A DNA stretch of 64,000 bases from Flaveria trinervia (lineage: Eukaryota; Streptophyta; Magnoliopsida; Asterales; Asteraceae): NCBI GenBank assembly GCA_025506515.1, contig CM046451.1, positions 43,620,641 to 43,684,640 on the forward strand, read 5' to 3'. The notes beneath the pieces are model-generated. The model had not been told where the DNA came from. It saw only the letters and a program-made list of their open reading frames with translations, and searched no databases. Made by a program: the position numbers and the translations under genes. Below are positions 12,504 to 22,824 of the stretch, piece by piece (positions within the stretch are counted from its first letter, which is position 1; every line of letters begins with the position of its first letter).

Positions 12504-13205
12504 TGTTGGACCAAAAGAACCAATGAGCCTGATCAAAAAAACCTCTAAGTCCCCAGACATCACAACAACTACTGAAGACTTGATCAGCTGTTTGACAAAG
12601 TCTGAAGATTTCAACAGCTGAAGACTAAAGTATTGAAGACTTCAAAAGACTGAAGATATTAGCTGATGACAACAGCTGAAGTTCAAGTACAAGTACTGAA
12701 GCCTTCAGAGTTTGTTACAACAGCTGAAGAAGCATTCTTCACTTGTTGTGATGGTTTCCTTTCAGTAGTTTTCTTTCTGTTTCAGTATTTGTAAAACGAC
12801 TGAAGAGCATGTTCTTCTGTCGTTATAGTTTCAGTAGTTTCTTTTCAGTAGTTGTAGTAATAGTTAACACTTAGCATTTTTGTAAGAAGATGTCAGCTGT
12901 TTGACATCTTCAGTAGTTGTGTTAACTATCAGTAGTTTGAATAAATTCTGTTAAATGTCACTATCAAGTGACATCAGCAGACGTCACATCTCCTATATAA
13001 GAGGTGTTGACCTAATTGTATGTGTGACATTCTGTTACCACAAAAGCGAATATTGAATGAAATATATTTTGCAGAATTCTTTCTGTCTATAACCGTTTGT
13101 TCTTACCTTGAATATCTTTTGTGTTCTTGTGAATTAGCTAATTCATTGTTTGATTTCCGCTGCTATACTCTCTAATCAATCAAACGTAGATCACTGATCC
13201 TAACA
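12504..13205 (+). repeat. 3' LTR of element A
   Basis: Starts TGTTGGACCAAAAG and ends GATCCTAACA, 702 bases. The U3 part (12540-12930) is filled with CAACAGCTGAAGA, ACTACTGAAGAC and CAGTAGTT units. A TATA box follows at 12994-13001. G LTR sequence begins immediately after it. Its partner LTR lies outside the window. Confidence 0.75.
12994..13001 (+). promoter_or_regulatory. TATA box of element A LTR promoter
   Basis: TATATAAG in CTCCTATATAAGAGGTG, downstream of the motif-rich U3 and about 200 bases before the LTR end, as expected for a copia LTR promoter. Confidence 0.65.
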
Positions 13206-13437
13206 AGGCGGCTACTCAGCTCTTTTGGATGGCATCCATTTATAATGCTTTTATGATGTAATGCAACTTGGGTTTTGTAATTGGATAATGATGTATTATT
13301 TTGCAAAAGCTATTATATTGAACTGGAGTGTTTTGTTTAAATGTTCCGCTGCAACGTTTTTATGTAATATGATGAAAATATATGTTTTATGTGCATTGAT
13401 TTACCAACTGTAAGCGTCCCGGGAATGGGGCCTTACA
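13206..13437 (+). repeat. 3' remnant of the 5' LTR of element G
   Basis: Matches 29678-29906 closely, starting GGCGGCTACTCAGCTC and ending GGGGCCTTACA. The rest is beyond A, to the left of the window. Confidence 0.85.
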
Positions 13438-13784
13438 AGTTGGTATCAGAGCCAAAGTTTAAGTGAAATGGGTAAATTTTCAAAATAAACCTTAACTTAA
13501 ACTGAGAATGGGACGGAAAGGGAAGGGATGCCAATCTGAGTAGTTGCGTGCCATCAGGTATTTTCGTAAAGTTAATCAATATTTTGTGCGCATAGTATGT
13601 GGTTATGTGTTGTTTGTAGATTTAAATACTGATGTAGTCAGGATAGGTAATGCTCGGGGTGTGAAGAGAGTAAGTGGCTAATCACAACTGGCCATTGTAA
13701 TTAGGGACTTACTATACTTGACCTGAACTGAGTTGTTCCCTTGAATGACCGTGTTGGTGTTTGAATCTTTCAGTGTGCGTGTGA
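13438..13784 (+). other. PBS and leader of element G
   Basis: AGTTGGTATCAGAGCC (13438-13453) is a near-perfect site for initiator-Met tRNA priming. The rest of the leader to the gag ATG has no coding signal. Confidence 0.8.
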
Positions 13785-15000
13785 ATGGCCGGTGGTAGAT
13801 CTTCGAAAGCCTCTCGCGGAGGTGGTCGTGATGGGCTTGGTGCTGAGCCGCGACCCAAGAGAGGAAGACCCGGAGTTGAAAAGGTGATTCTTGAAGAACT
13901 AGAGACCCCTCATCCGGAGGGTGGCAACGAGAGCGCAAATCTGAGAGCCTCAATAAAGGAGGCTGTTGTTAAAGAAGTCCATCAGGTCATGCAGACAATC
14001 TTACTGTCCGTAGTGACCGAAGTTATCAAGGCTGTACGGGAAGGGGAAAGGAAAGAGAGAAATAGGTCCTCGGGAGGATGGGAGCAACCAGAGCCTGAAA
14101 CGGTTCTCTCGGACGATGAAGAAGAGGAAGAGGAATAAGAGCCCGTGCAGGAGGTGACACGAGGCTGTAATTATGGGGCGTTTCAACGATGCAAGCCCCC
14201 TACTTTTGATGGAAACGGCACTGCTGCTGCTGCTCACCGGTGGGTGAGAGAAATGGAAGCTGTATTGAATATCAGCGAGTGCCAGGAGGACCAAAAAGTA
14301 AAGTTTGCTGCCCATTCTTTTGTGGACTCAGCTCTATGTTGGTGGGACAATATAGTCCAAGCCGAGGGTAGTCGGGCAATCAGGAGGATGAGATGGCCTG
14401 AATTGAAGAAGCTGGGGATTGAGGAGTTCTGTCCTTATAGAGAAATGGATAAAGTTGAGAGACAATTCCTGCAACTGGAGGCGGGAATGATGACGCACCA
14501 ATAGTACACCACCAATTTAACAAGATGGCACGTCTGGTGCCGAATTAGGTGATGCCTCTGTCACGGAAGATTAAGCGGTATATTCAAGGTTTGCCAGCGA
14601 ACATTCACAGGCATATGATCGCTGCTCGATCGAGCACGTTTAGGTCGGCGGTGGATTTGGCAGGGAGGTTATATGATGAGAGGGCTATAGTGGTGGTGGC
14701 TGAAGGTAGCAGGAAGGGTGGAGGTGATCGAAACTGGAATGGGAAGAGGTTTGGTCGGGGTGATGCCTCGACAGGTAACAAGAAGGCAAGGGTGGACGAC
14801 CACCGTGTGGTCGTATCGGGTGCGGGTATGAAGAAGTATGGTAGGTGTGGGAGGGAGCATAGTGGGGAATGTAGGTTTGGGCCGAACTTGTGCTTTAAAT
14901 ATGGGAAGGCGGGGCACATGGCAAGGGATTGTCGTATGGTCTGGTGCTTTAACTGTGGTGAAGTCACATAAGTAAGGATTGTAAGAAGCCGAGGGCGGAG
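13785..15000 (+). pseudogene. gag of element G
   Basis: ATG 13785 opens MAGGRSSKASRGGGRDG, a basic N-terminus followed by an acidic run of Glu at about 14116-14137. A stop at 14136 splits this from the retrotransposon gag core (14145-14504: KPPTFDG, RWVREMEAV, ALCWWDN). A frame break at about 14504 leads to 14549-14971 with the helical end of the core, a basic linker and zinc knuckles. The first is the unusual spacing CX2CX3HX3C (YGRCGREHSGEC, first Cys changed to Tyr). The second is CFKYGKAGHMARDC, with the second Cys also Tyr. The third is cut by a two-base loss at about 14964. Gag then appears to have run directly into protease in the same frame. Confidence 0.82.
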
Positions 15001-17931
15001 GGCTCTGGGGCAAAGAATACGGGGAGTGAAGGACCGAGGGCGAGCACCAGGGCATTCACCATGACAGAGGAGGAAGCTAGGACAGACCCTGATGTTGTGT
15101 CCGGTACATTTCTAGTGAACCAAACTTTAGCTTCTGTGTTATTTTATTCGGGTGCCAGTAAAAGTTTTATTTCTGCTGCTTTCTGTGCTAAGCTGCCTGT
15201 TAGTAGTAGACGTGTTGATGCGCCCTTTGATGTAGAAACTGCCATAGGTAAGTCTACCAGGATTTCTGAGATGATAGAGAACTGTGATGTGGACCTAGAA
15301 GGTCATAAGTTTCCTATTAGACCATCGTGATGACCTTAGGTGGTTTCGATTTGGTTCTTGGGATGGATTGGTTGGCGGACTCCAAGGCGAACATTGTGTG
15401 TCGCAAGAAGATGATTCATTTGACGGCGCCTGACAGGAGTTTGGTAACTGTTTATGGAGATCGGGTCACAATGATCCCAAAAGTAATCTCAATGGCGGTG
15501 GCGGGAAAGTGTATGAGGCGTGGATGTAGCGCCTACTTGGCTTATGTAAAGGATGTTGATACACCTACACCATAACTATCCGATGTACTGGTTGTGTGTG
15601 ACTTTCCAAACATGTTTCTAGAAGGCTTATCAGGAGTGCCACCTGACAGAGAGATCGAGTTTCAGATTGATCTGATACCGGGTGCCCAACCTGTTACCAA
15701 GGCACCGTATCGGTTGGCTCCGACGGAGATGAAAGAGTTAGTGGAGCAGTTGCAAGAGCTGCTGGATAAGGGGTTCATCAGACCACGTATCTCTCCTTGG
15801 GGTGCTCTGGTCCTGTTTGTGAAGAAGAAAGACGGTAGTATGAGGATGTGTTTTGACTACCGTAAGCTGAACAAGTTGACGGTGAAAAACCGATACCCCT
15901 TACCGAGAATAGATGATTTGTTCGATCTGCTTCAAGGTGCCAGTTGGTTTTCAAGGATAGACATTCGATCTGGCTATCATCAGCTGAAGGTGAAAGAGTA
16001 GGATGTTCCTAAAACAGCTTTCCGCACACGTTATGGTCACTAAGAGTTTCTTGTCATGTCTTTTGGTTTGACCAACGCGCCAGCTGCTTTTATGGATTTG
16101 ATGAATCGGGTGTGTCGGCCGATGTTGGGTAAATCAGTGATTGTGTTTATTGATGATATCATGATTTATTCGAAGAGCGAGATTGAGCACGTCGGTCACA
16201 TTTGGGAGGTTCTGGAGACGTTGAGAAAGGAGAAGTTGTACACCAAGTTCTCCAAGTGTGTGTTTTGGTTGCGCGAAGTTCAGTTCTTGGGCCATGTGGT
16301 GAATCCCGACGGAATTATGGTGGACCCGACAAAGGTGGAGGCGGTGATGCAATGGAAGTCTCCAAAGACGCCGTCCAAGATCTGTAGTTTCTTGGGTTTG
16401 GCGGGCTACTATAGAAGATTCATCCAAGAATTTTCTAAGATCGCTTCTCCACTCACTAAGTTGACCGGAAGGATGTGAAGTTTGTATGGGTCAAGCTCAA
16501 GAGAAGGTGTTTGAAGGATTGAAGGTGAGGTTGACTCAAGCTCCTGTTCTGTCATTACCCAATGGAAGTGAAGATCTGGTGGTTTATTCTGATGCTTCCT
16601 ACTTGGGGTTGGGCTGTGTGTTAATGCATAGAGGAAAAGAGATAGCCTATGCATCCCGACAGGTAAAGGTTTATGAGGTCAACTACCCTACTCATGACTT
16701 GGAGCTAGCAGTCGTGGTCTTTGCACTAAAGATTTGAAGGCACTATCTTTCCGGGACGAAGTGCACCATTTTCACTGACCACAAGAGCTTGAAGTACTTC
16801 TTTGAGTAGAAAGATCTAAACATGAGGCAGAGACGATGGTTGGAGCTTATAAAGGACTATGATTGTGAGATCCATTATCATCCGGGCAAAGCCAATGTGG
16901 TGGCTGATGCCCTTAGCCGAAAGGAGAGGCCCGAGCCGATTTGGGTGAAGGCGTATCAGCTAATCATGACCTTTGACGTGGTGAAGCAAGTTAAAGAGTT
17001 TCAAGAAGAGACATTAAAGGAAGATCATCTTAACTTGGAAAGAATGAGAGTTCTGGTTGAGGAATTGGGTGAAAACACACTTGGTGTTAAAACCCGATTT
17101 GGACGGGTGTGGATTCCTCGTTTTGGGGATCTCCGGGTGAAGATTTTGGATGAAGCTCACAAGACTCGATACTCCATTCATCCAGGTGCCACAAAAATGT
17201 ACCAAGATATGCAGAAGGATTATTGGTGGCCGGGTATGAAACGTGATGTGGTGGAGTATGTGAGTAAATGCCTTACTTGTCTATAGGTGAAGGCCGAGCA
17301 TCAGAAGCCGTATGGGAAAATCCATCCTTTGGATATACCGGAATGGAAGTGGGAGCACATCACCATGGATTTTATTACGAAGCTGCCGCGTACCCCGAAA
17401 GGGTATGATGCTATATGGGTGATTGTTGACCGCTTGATGAAGAGTGCTCACTTCTCATCGATCCACGAGACATTCATCTGAGAGGTTGGCTGATCTTTTC
17501 ATCAAAGAGATTTTAACTCATCACGGTGTGCTGGTGTCCATTGTGTCTGATCATGACACCTGGTTTACATCCAAATTCTGGAAGAAATTCAACGACGCTA
17601 TGGGGACGAGGTTACATATTAGCATGACTTATCATACCCAGACCGATGGTCAGTCAGATAGGACCATTAAGACATTGGAGGACATGCTTCAGGCATGTGT
17701 TATTGATTTTGGGGGAAGTTGGGATGACCACTTACCATTAGCTGAATTCTCACACAACAACAAATATCATGCCAGCATTGGTATGCCACTTTATGAGATG
17801 CTATACGGTAGGAGATGCAGAACACCCCTATGTTGGGGTGATATTGGTCAAAAGGAGTTAGGGAGCGTCGAGGTAATCGAGGCTACGACTGAGAAGCTTG
17901 AAAAGATCAAGGCCTTCATGAAGGCAGCTTG
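15001..17931 (+). pseudogene. pol of element G: protease, RT, RNase H, truncated integrase
   Basis: The order is gypsy type. Protease (15061-15450) has YSGAS where DSGAS is expected (15144-15158), so the catalytic Asp is lost, though ILG-type LVLGMDWL is kept. RT (15594-16480) has KKKDGS, the LPRIDDLFD block and FIDD (16146-16157). RNase H has YSDASY (about 16588) and TDHKS. Integrase has an HHCC zinc finger (17160-17285) and DDE core (17340-17700). Stops include TAG 15999, TAA 16041, TGA 16735, TAG 16807 and TAG 17284. Reading ends after KIKAFMKAA at about 17931, where LTR sequence begins. The last third of integrase and the chromodomain are missing. Confidence 0.88.
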
Positions 17932-18391
17932 GAATGGGTTTGGTTGAGCTTGGAGGTCGAAAATGGCAGATTGGGTTCGGGATGAACTGCATTCTGCATC
18001 AGCTAGAGCTAGGCGACCGAATGGAGGCTATACGACCGAATGGTTCATTCCAACGATTGAGGGTTTATTCGCACGATTGAGGGTTTATTAGCACGACAGA
18101 GAGACCATTCGCATAAATGCTCATTCGCATTAGGTCCATTCGCATGGGACTCATCCGCATTGAGTCCATTGTATTAGTTTCATTCGCACGATTGGGTGTT
18201 CATCTGCATAGGTGTTCATCCGCATTGGTCCAATTGCATAATGTTCAATCGCCTGGAGGCCATGCGACTGAAGGGTGCCCATACGCCCAAATAGAGCTGT
18301 TGTACCCGAGGAAAACATAGTTTAATTACTGACTTTCAGGGGAAAGTGTAAATATAACTTTTGACGTGAAAGTTCCCGTAAGTTCAAGTAA
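17932..18391 (+). repeat. 3' LTR of element G, left piece (5'-truncated)
   Basis: From AATGGGTTTGG on, this aligns with the middle of the solo LTR at 31270-31760 and with the E LTRs. It lacks the LTR start and promoter. Array of ATTCGCACGATTG and ATTCGCAT units at 17990-18250. Interrupted by F at 18392. Confidence 0.8.
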
Positions 18392-18535
18392 TGTCACATC
18401 TCGTATTTTTGTTAACTAAAAGTTAACTTTGTTTATTCCTATAAGGGTCATTATTGTCAATTATGGAACTCATGTGTTCTGTATGTCTATTTTTTTATTA
18501 TCATTAAGTTATGATAAAATAAAAATATCAAATAA

Positions 18536-18672
18536 TATTAATTATGTTAATATTAATAATAGTAATAATAATACAAGTTATAATTATGCTAATAATACTA
18601 ATAATAATAACTATAATAATAATAATATTAATAATATCATAATAATAATAATAATAATAATATTGCTATTAA
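18536..18672. repeat. TAA/AATAAT microsatellite in F 5' LTR
   Basis: Interrupted run of AAT-type trinucleotides. The same tract is at 26460-26600 in the 3' LTR with small length differences. Confidence 0.85.
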
Positions 18673-19533
18673 TAATTTGTAAGAATTATTAAAAATTTAA
18701 CATGTATAAAACTTGGATTTAAAAGTCTAGGGGGTTATAATGCAAATATTAAAACTTCAAAAGAAACTTTTAGCATAAAATAACAAAAGTATAAACAACA
18801 TGGACCATTTGTGTAAATTATTAAAATCCAATCTCCTTCCCTTTCCAACACCCGCAAAACCGGCAGCCGGTCCGGCCACCTCCGGCCGGACTCCGGCAAG
18901 GCTTTTTCGTGTAATTTCTATGCCAATCGGTGCGTGCACATGAATCGAACTCATAACCATCCTTAATTCAATTGAATCAGTGGCTCCATTAAAAGAACAC
19001 TTGAAACCGAAATGTTACAATCGAATCAACACAAAACCTGTTGAATTAGGTCGTTTATTGATTAAAAACGTACTAACAATCATTGAAAACTTGAATGTGT
19101 TGTTTATTTGAGTTTAACAACCATTTACTCGTCCATTCATAACCAAAACGATCGAAACAAAGGCGAGACTCATCCGGTACCTTAACATACAAATTGAACT
19201 CATTTAACAGAAGGGAAAGCTTTAATCTGACCCCTTTCAACTCTCTGCAACCTCAATTTCCCTAAATTATCACTCAAACATCGATTTCAAAGTCCCTGTT
19301 CTTCGCGAGCGAACTGAGACAAAACCCGAGCACATACACTTCAATTCGATCGTAGTCAAGTAAGTTAAACACATGATTATGCTTGGCTATACATGGGGAA
19401 TAAAAGCCCCATGATTTCAATCATTTACAAAGTCGAATTTCACTTCAATTTGGATCAAAGTGTTCTAGGGTTTAGGAAAATTTGGGGGTTTCTTTTGTTT
19501 ATGTTTTTAAACTTTCAAAACCAAGATATACCG

Positions 19534-19612
19534 CGGCTGAGGCCTTGGTTCACTGGTTAAGTTACTATCCTTACAACCTTGAGGTTCCGGGTTCAAACCC
19601 GAGCTCCCTCAA
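19534..19612 (+). ncRNA. tRNA-derived (SINE-like) module inside F 5' LTR
   Basis: The stretch has Pol III promoter-like boxes. An A box, TGGTTCACTGG (19546-19556), has two mismatches to the consensus. A near-perfect B box, GGTTCAAACC (19590-19599), lies 44 bases on, within a T-arm-like hairpin (CGGG/CCCG around the TTCAAA loop). No full cloverleaf or acceptor stem is seen, so this is not a functional tRNA gene. A decayed tRNA-derived SINE head captured by the LTR is the best reading. The second LTR has the same module at 27473-27551. Confidence 0.5.
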
Positions 19613-20900
19613 CTATTTTGTTTAGGCTTTTTAAGCCTTAATTTAATTATGGGTAATTTTTAATAGTTATAAAAATAGTTTTTGTAAACTTTAAATATTT
19701 TTATAAACACCAAATAATTTTCTGGAATTTCTACTAAAATATAGATAATAAAATAAATTTCAATAAAACCTTTTTAAGAAGATTATTTTAAGTTTTATTC
19801 CTATTAAAATGGATTTCAAATCTTAGTTAGCAAAATGATTTTTGATATTACCTCTAAATTATTATCGTTTAAATCATGTTGTTCCAAATGTTTAATTAAA
19901 TTTTATATGTAAACCTTATTAGTTATTTTAAATGTATTAATTGCATATTTTCTATTAAAAGACATAAAATACTATATTTCCTTATTATTTAGCGTATTTA
20001 CAAAAACCCCCAAATTCGACTTAGAACCCTAGCCCTCTCTAATTGGTTAAACTTATTAAACTTAAGTCTTGTAATTATATATATTTAGGTGCCTTGTGGC
20101 GATTTATCTTGGAAGGAACTATATCATTCTTATTATAATCTTCATAATACACTTATTGCCAAGTGAGTTTTCCTTGTCCCTTTTTATGTTTTTCACACTA
20201 TTTTGGGGTGAAACATGATACTTATACATCATACATTTATAAATGTTTGAGACTTGTAAAGCACTTGCAATTCACCTTTATATTTTGTCATGGTTATTTG
20301 TGTGTTGTAAGTGATTATATAAGATACATAGTTTGTTTACAATCATTAACTATTGCTAGCTTGGTGACGTCTTAGATCTTTGGGCCTGAAAAACCTATTT
20401 GGTGTTAAAGTTGATGTATTGCCGACTCCTGATGACGTATGCTTGTTCATCATGGGAACCAAATACACTTAGCCAATCATATATACTTGTAATCAAGTCG
20501 AGGTTTGGTTGTAACAATATGTGTTTTATAACCTTACTAACTTATAACCTATGACATGAATTGCTACTTGTAACCTTATCTTATTATGTATGAAACCCTT
20601 GGAAACTCACCAACTATTTTTAGTTGACCTTTTATTTTTATCATGTTTCAGGAAATGCCCAAGTTTAAAGTGATCAAATGAAGCTTGCAATAATCTAGGA
20701 TTTGGACCTGGTTAATGGAATAAAAGGATTATATTTTTTTATGTTTTATTTGGAACTATTTCATGTTTTAAGACTTATGATTGTACTTTCTTTTGAAACT
20801 TATAATTTTAATATTTACATTTAAATATAGCATTATGTGGCTGTGAACAATCTTAACCCTCACATCTCGACGATTCTGCCGTCAAGGTTGGGGTGTAACA

Positions 20901-21646
20901 GATTGGTATCAGAGCCCATAACTATAGGGATTTAGGTTATTAGAAATGGTGACCTAGACTATAGTTTATGCATGAACCTTATAGAATAATATTATTATTT
21001 TTGTAAAAAAATATATTGTTTACATGCTACATAATGCTATGCCATACTTATGTGCAACTTGATGCCTTAGCATAGGTTTGCCTTGTAATAGTTTAAACTT
21101 TGTTACTTGTCTCCCTAAACTTACCTTTGACACTTTGACTCTCCTCGACAAATGAAACTTCTTAATCTTATTCTCGACGATACATGGAATCGTATACTTA
21201 TGCTTATGACTTGGATCTTTCGAGTTATGTCTAATCTTTGAAAATCTCATTAAGGTTTTGATTTCATGAACCTAAGAAATTTGTATGATACATAAACACT
21301 TGTATTCTGGTTTTCCTGGCAAAAAGCCTTTGGGCTAAGGCAAGCATATCGCATAAATCCTACGGGACTAGTTATACTTACCTGGGGATTTCTGGGATGA
21401 GTGATAAACTATGGTCAACATACACAAATTTCTAAGGCGAATGGGTCAACTTACCTTGACGTGTCAACGTTTCCAAATGGTAATGCGTTACCAAATGGAA
21501 CCATTCCATGTGCCTTACGACTCTTGCCTTATCCTTGTTGAATTATAATCATTGTTATTCTCTTTCTCGTGTCTAACTCAATTTGCATATTCTAGCATGT
21601 CCATCATCATGGAAAGCGTGGAAGTTCCGATCGTAAGCTAGCCGCC
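20901..21646 (+). other. PBS and leader of element F
   Basis: GATTGGTATCAGAGCCC (20901-20917) is the initiator-Met tRNA primer site. About 700 bases of leader without a supported ORF follow. Confidence 0.8.
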
Positions 21647-22824
21647 ATGATTGCTCGACAAATGGCTGCTGTCATCCCGACCATGGTTGCTGAACTCAAT
21701 AGCACCTTAATGACCAACTCTAGCAACAATGGAAATGGTCAAGGAGAGAATAGTGATAACCAAGGGTGCAACAACCAACTTGCACTTTCAAGCACTTTAG
21801 CTCTTGCAAGCCCACTAGTTTTAGTGGCAAGGAAGGAGCCACTGGTCTTCTTGAGTGGTTTGAGAGCATGGAGAACACTTTTGTCAACTGTGAGTGTCCC
21901 GAGGCACTCAAAGTTCGTTATACCACTAGTATGCTCCAACAAAGGGCACTTACCTGGTGGAATAGCGAGAAGAGAAATCGAGGAGCTGATGCTATTTTGG
22001 CACTTACTTGGGAAGAGTTCAAGAACATTGCCATCATGAAGTTCTGCCCGAGAAGCGAACTACAAAAGTTGGAGGAGGAGTTTTGGAACTTGAAGCAAGA
22101 TGGTGGTGACCATTTGGCCTACTCAACTAGGCATCATGAGTTGAGTATACTACTACCCCATATGGTCGACACTGTCTCTTGCAACATTGAGAAGTTCATA
22201 AAGGGTGTACCACCCCAAATTCAAGATGCTGTGGTGGGTAGCTGACCCACAACCTTGGAAGAAGCCATCACTATTACCGCTCAACTCACTGAGAACCATA
22301 TACGAGCGGACACCATGTCTGTGAAGGGTGCGAAGAAGGTGGAAAAGATGGCTACCGAGGCCATTAAGGAAACTAAAGCTGAACCGTCTCATAACAACAA
22401 CAACAAAAAGAAGTGCAAGTTCACACCGGTGTGCAATTATGCCGTGGCTGCACCCAAAAAACCCCAAGACAACTTGTACCTGCGGCAGCACCTATGGCGC
22501 AAGTGCCTAGGGCTAGGGCCTATGCTGGTCCTCAACCTATGTGCAACCTGTAGGTACCACCATCTAGGGAATCAACCATGCCGTATCTGTACCTTATGCG
22601 GTAAATATGGTCACTTGGTGGCGACTTTCCACCATGCACCTAACAACGCCGCTGTGGTCACAAACCGTGTTTGCTACAACTGTGGGGAACCTGGTCATTT
22701 CCGCCCACAATACCCTCATCTTGTGGGTAATGTTCCGCAAGCCCGAGGACGTGCTTTCAACATCAATGCAAATCAAGCACAAGCAAACAACTATGTGGTG
22801 AATGGTATGTTAACTTATCTTTAA
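21647..22824 (+). pseudogene. gag of element F
   Basis: An ATG at 21647 opens MIARQMAAVIPTMVAELN. A frameshift near 21770 moves the reading to 21766-22245, which has the chromovirus gag core (FSSCKPTSFSGKEGA, WFESMENTF, ALTWWNSEKR, EEFWNLKQDGGD). TGA 22243-22245 interrupts, then the same frame continues at 22255-22824 through a Lys-rich linker to zinc-knuckle remains. CTLCGKYGHLVATF lacks its last Cys, and CYNCGEPGHFRPQY has Tyr for the last Cys. This gag differs clearly from that of D, E, G and H, so F is a separate chromovirus lineage. Confidence 0.85.

Larger units (their letters stand above)
1..13205 (+). mobile_element. Element A: 3' part of a Sirevirus-like Ty1/copia element, interrupted by B
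   Basis: The window opens inside this element. In order it holds the last 30 codons of a copia pol, a promoter-like spacer, a decayed third ORF (787-4264), the inserted element B (4265-12453), a purine tract (12493-12501) and the 3' LTR (12504-13205). An extra ORF downstream of pol and a GGGGGA-type polypurine tract are known traits of the Sirevirus clade, so the clade call is inference from layout. The 5' LTR, gag and most of pol lie left of the window. A is inserted in the 5' LTR of element G, because G sequence resumes at 13206 in the middle of that LTR. Confidence 0.8.
18392..20900 (+). repeat. 5' LTR of element F
   Basis: 2509 bases. It holds a TAA-type microsatellite (18536-18672), a CCGG-rich patch (18855-18900) and a tRNA-like module (19534-19612). 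Confidence 0.92.

Noticed and set aside
18429..18692. 87-codon Asn/Ile-rich ORF
   Set aside because: It is the translation of the TAA microsatellite in the F LTR and has no conserved counterpart in the other LTR.
19534..19612. Functional tRNA gene
   Set aside because: A and B boxes are recognisable, but no acceptor stem, anticodon arm or terminator is convincing, and the copy lies inside an LTR.
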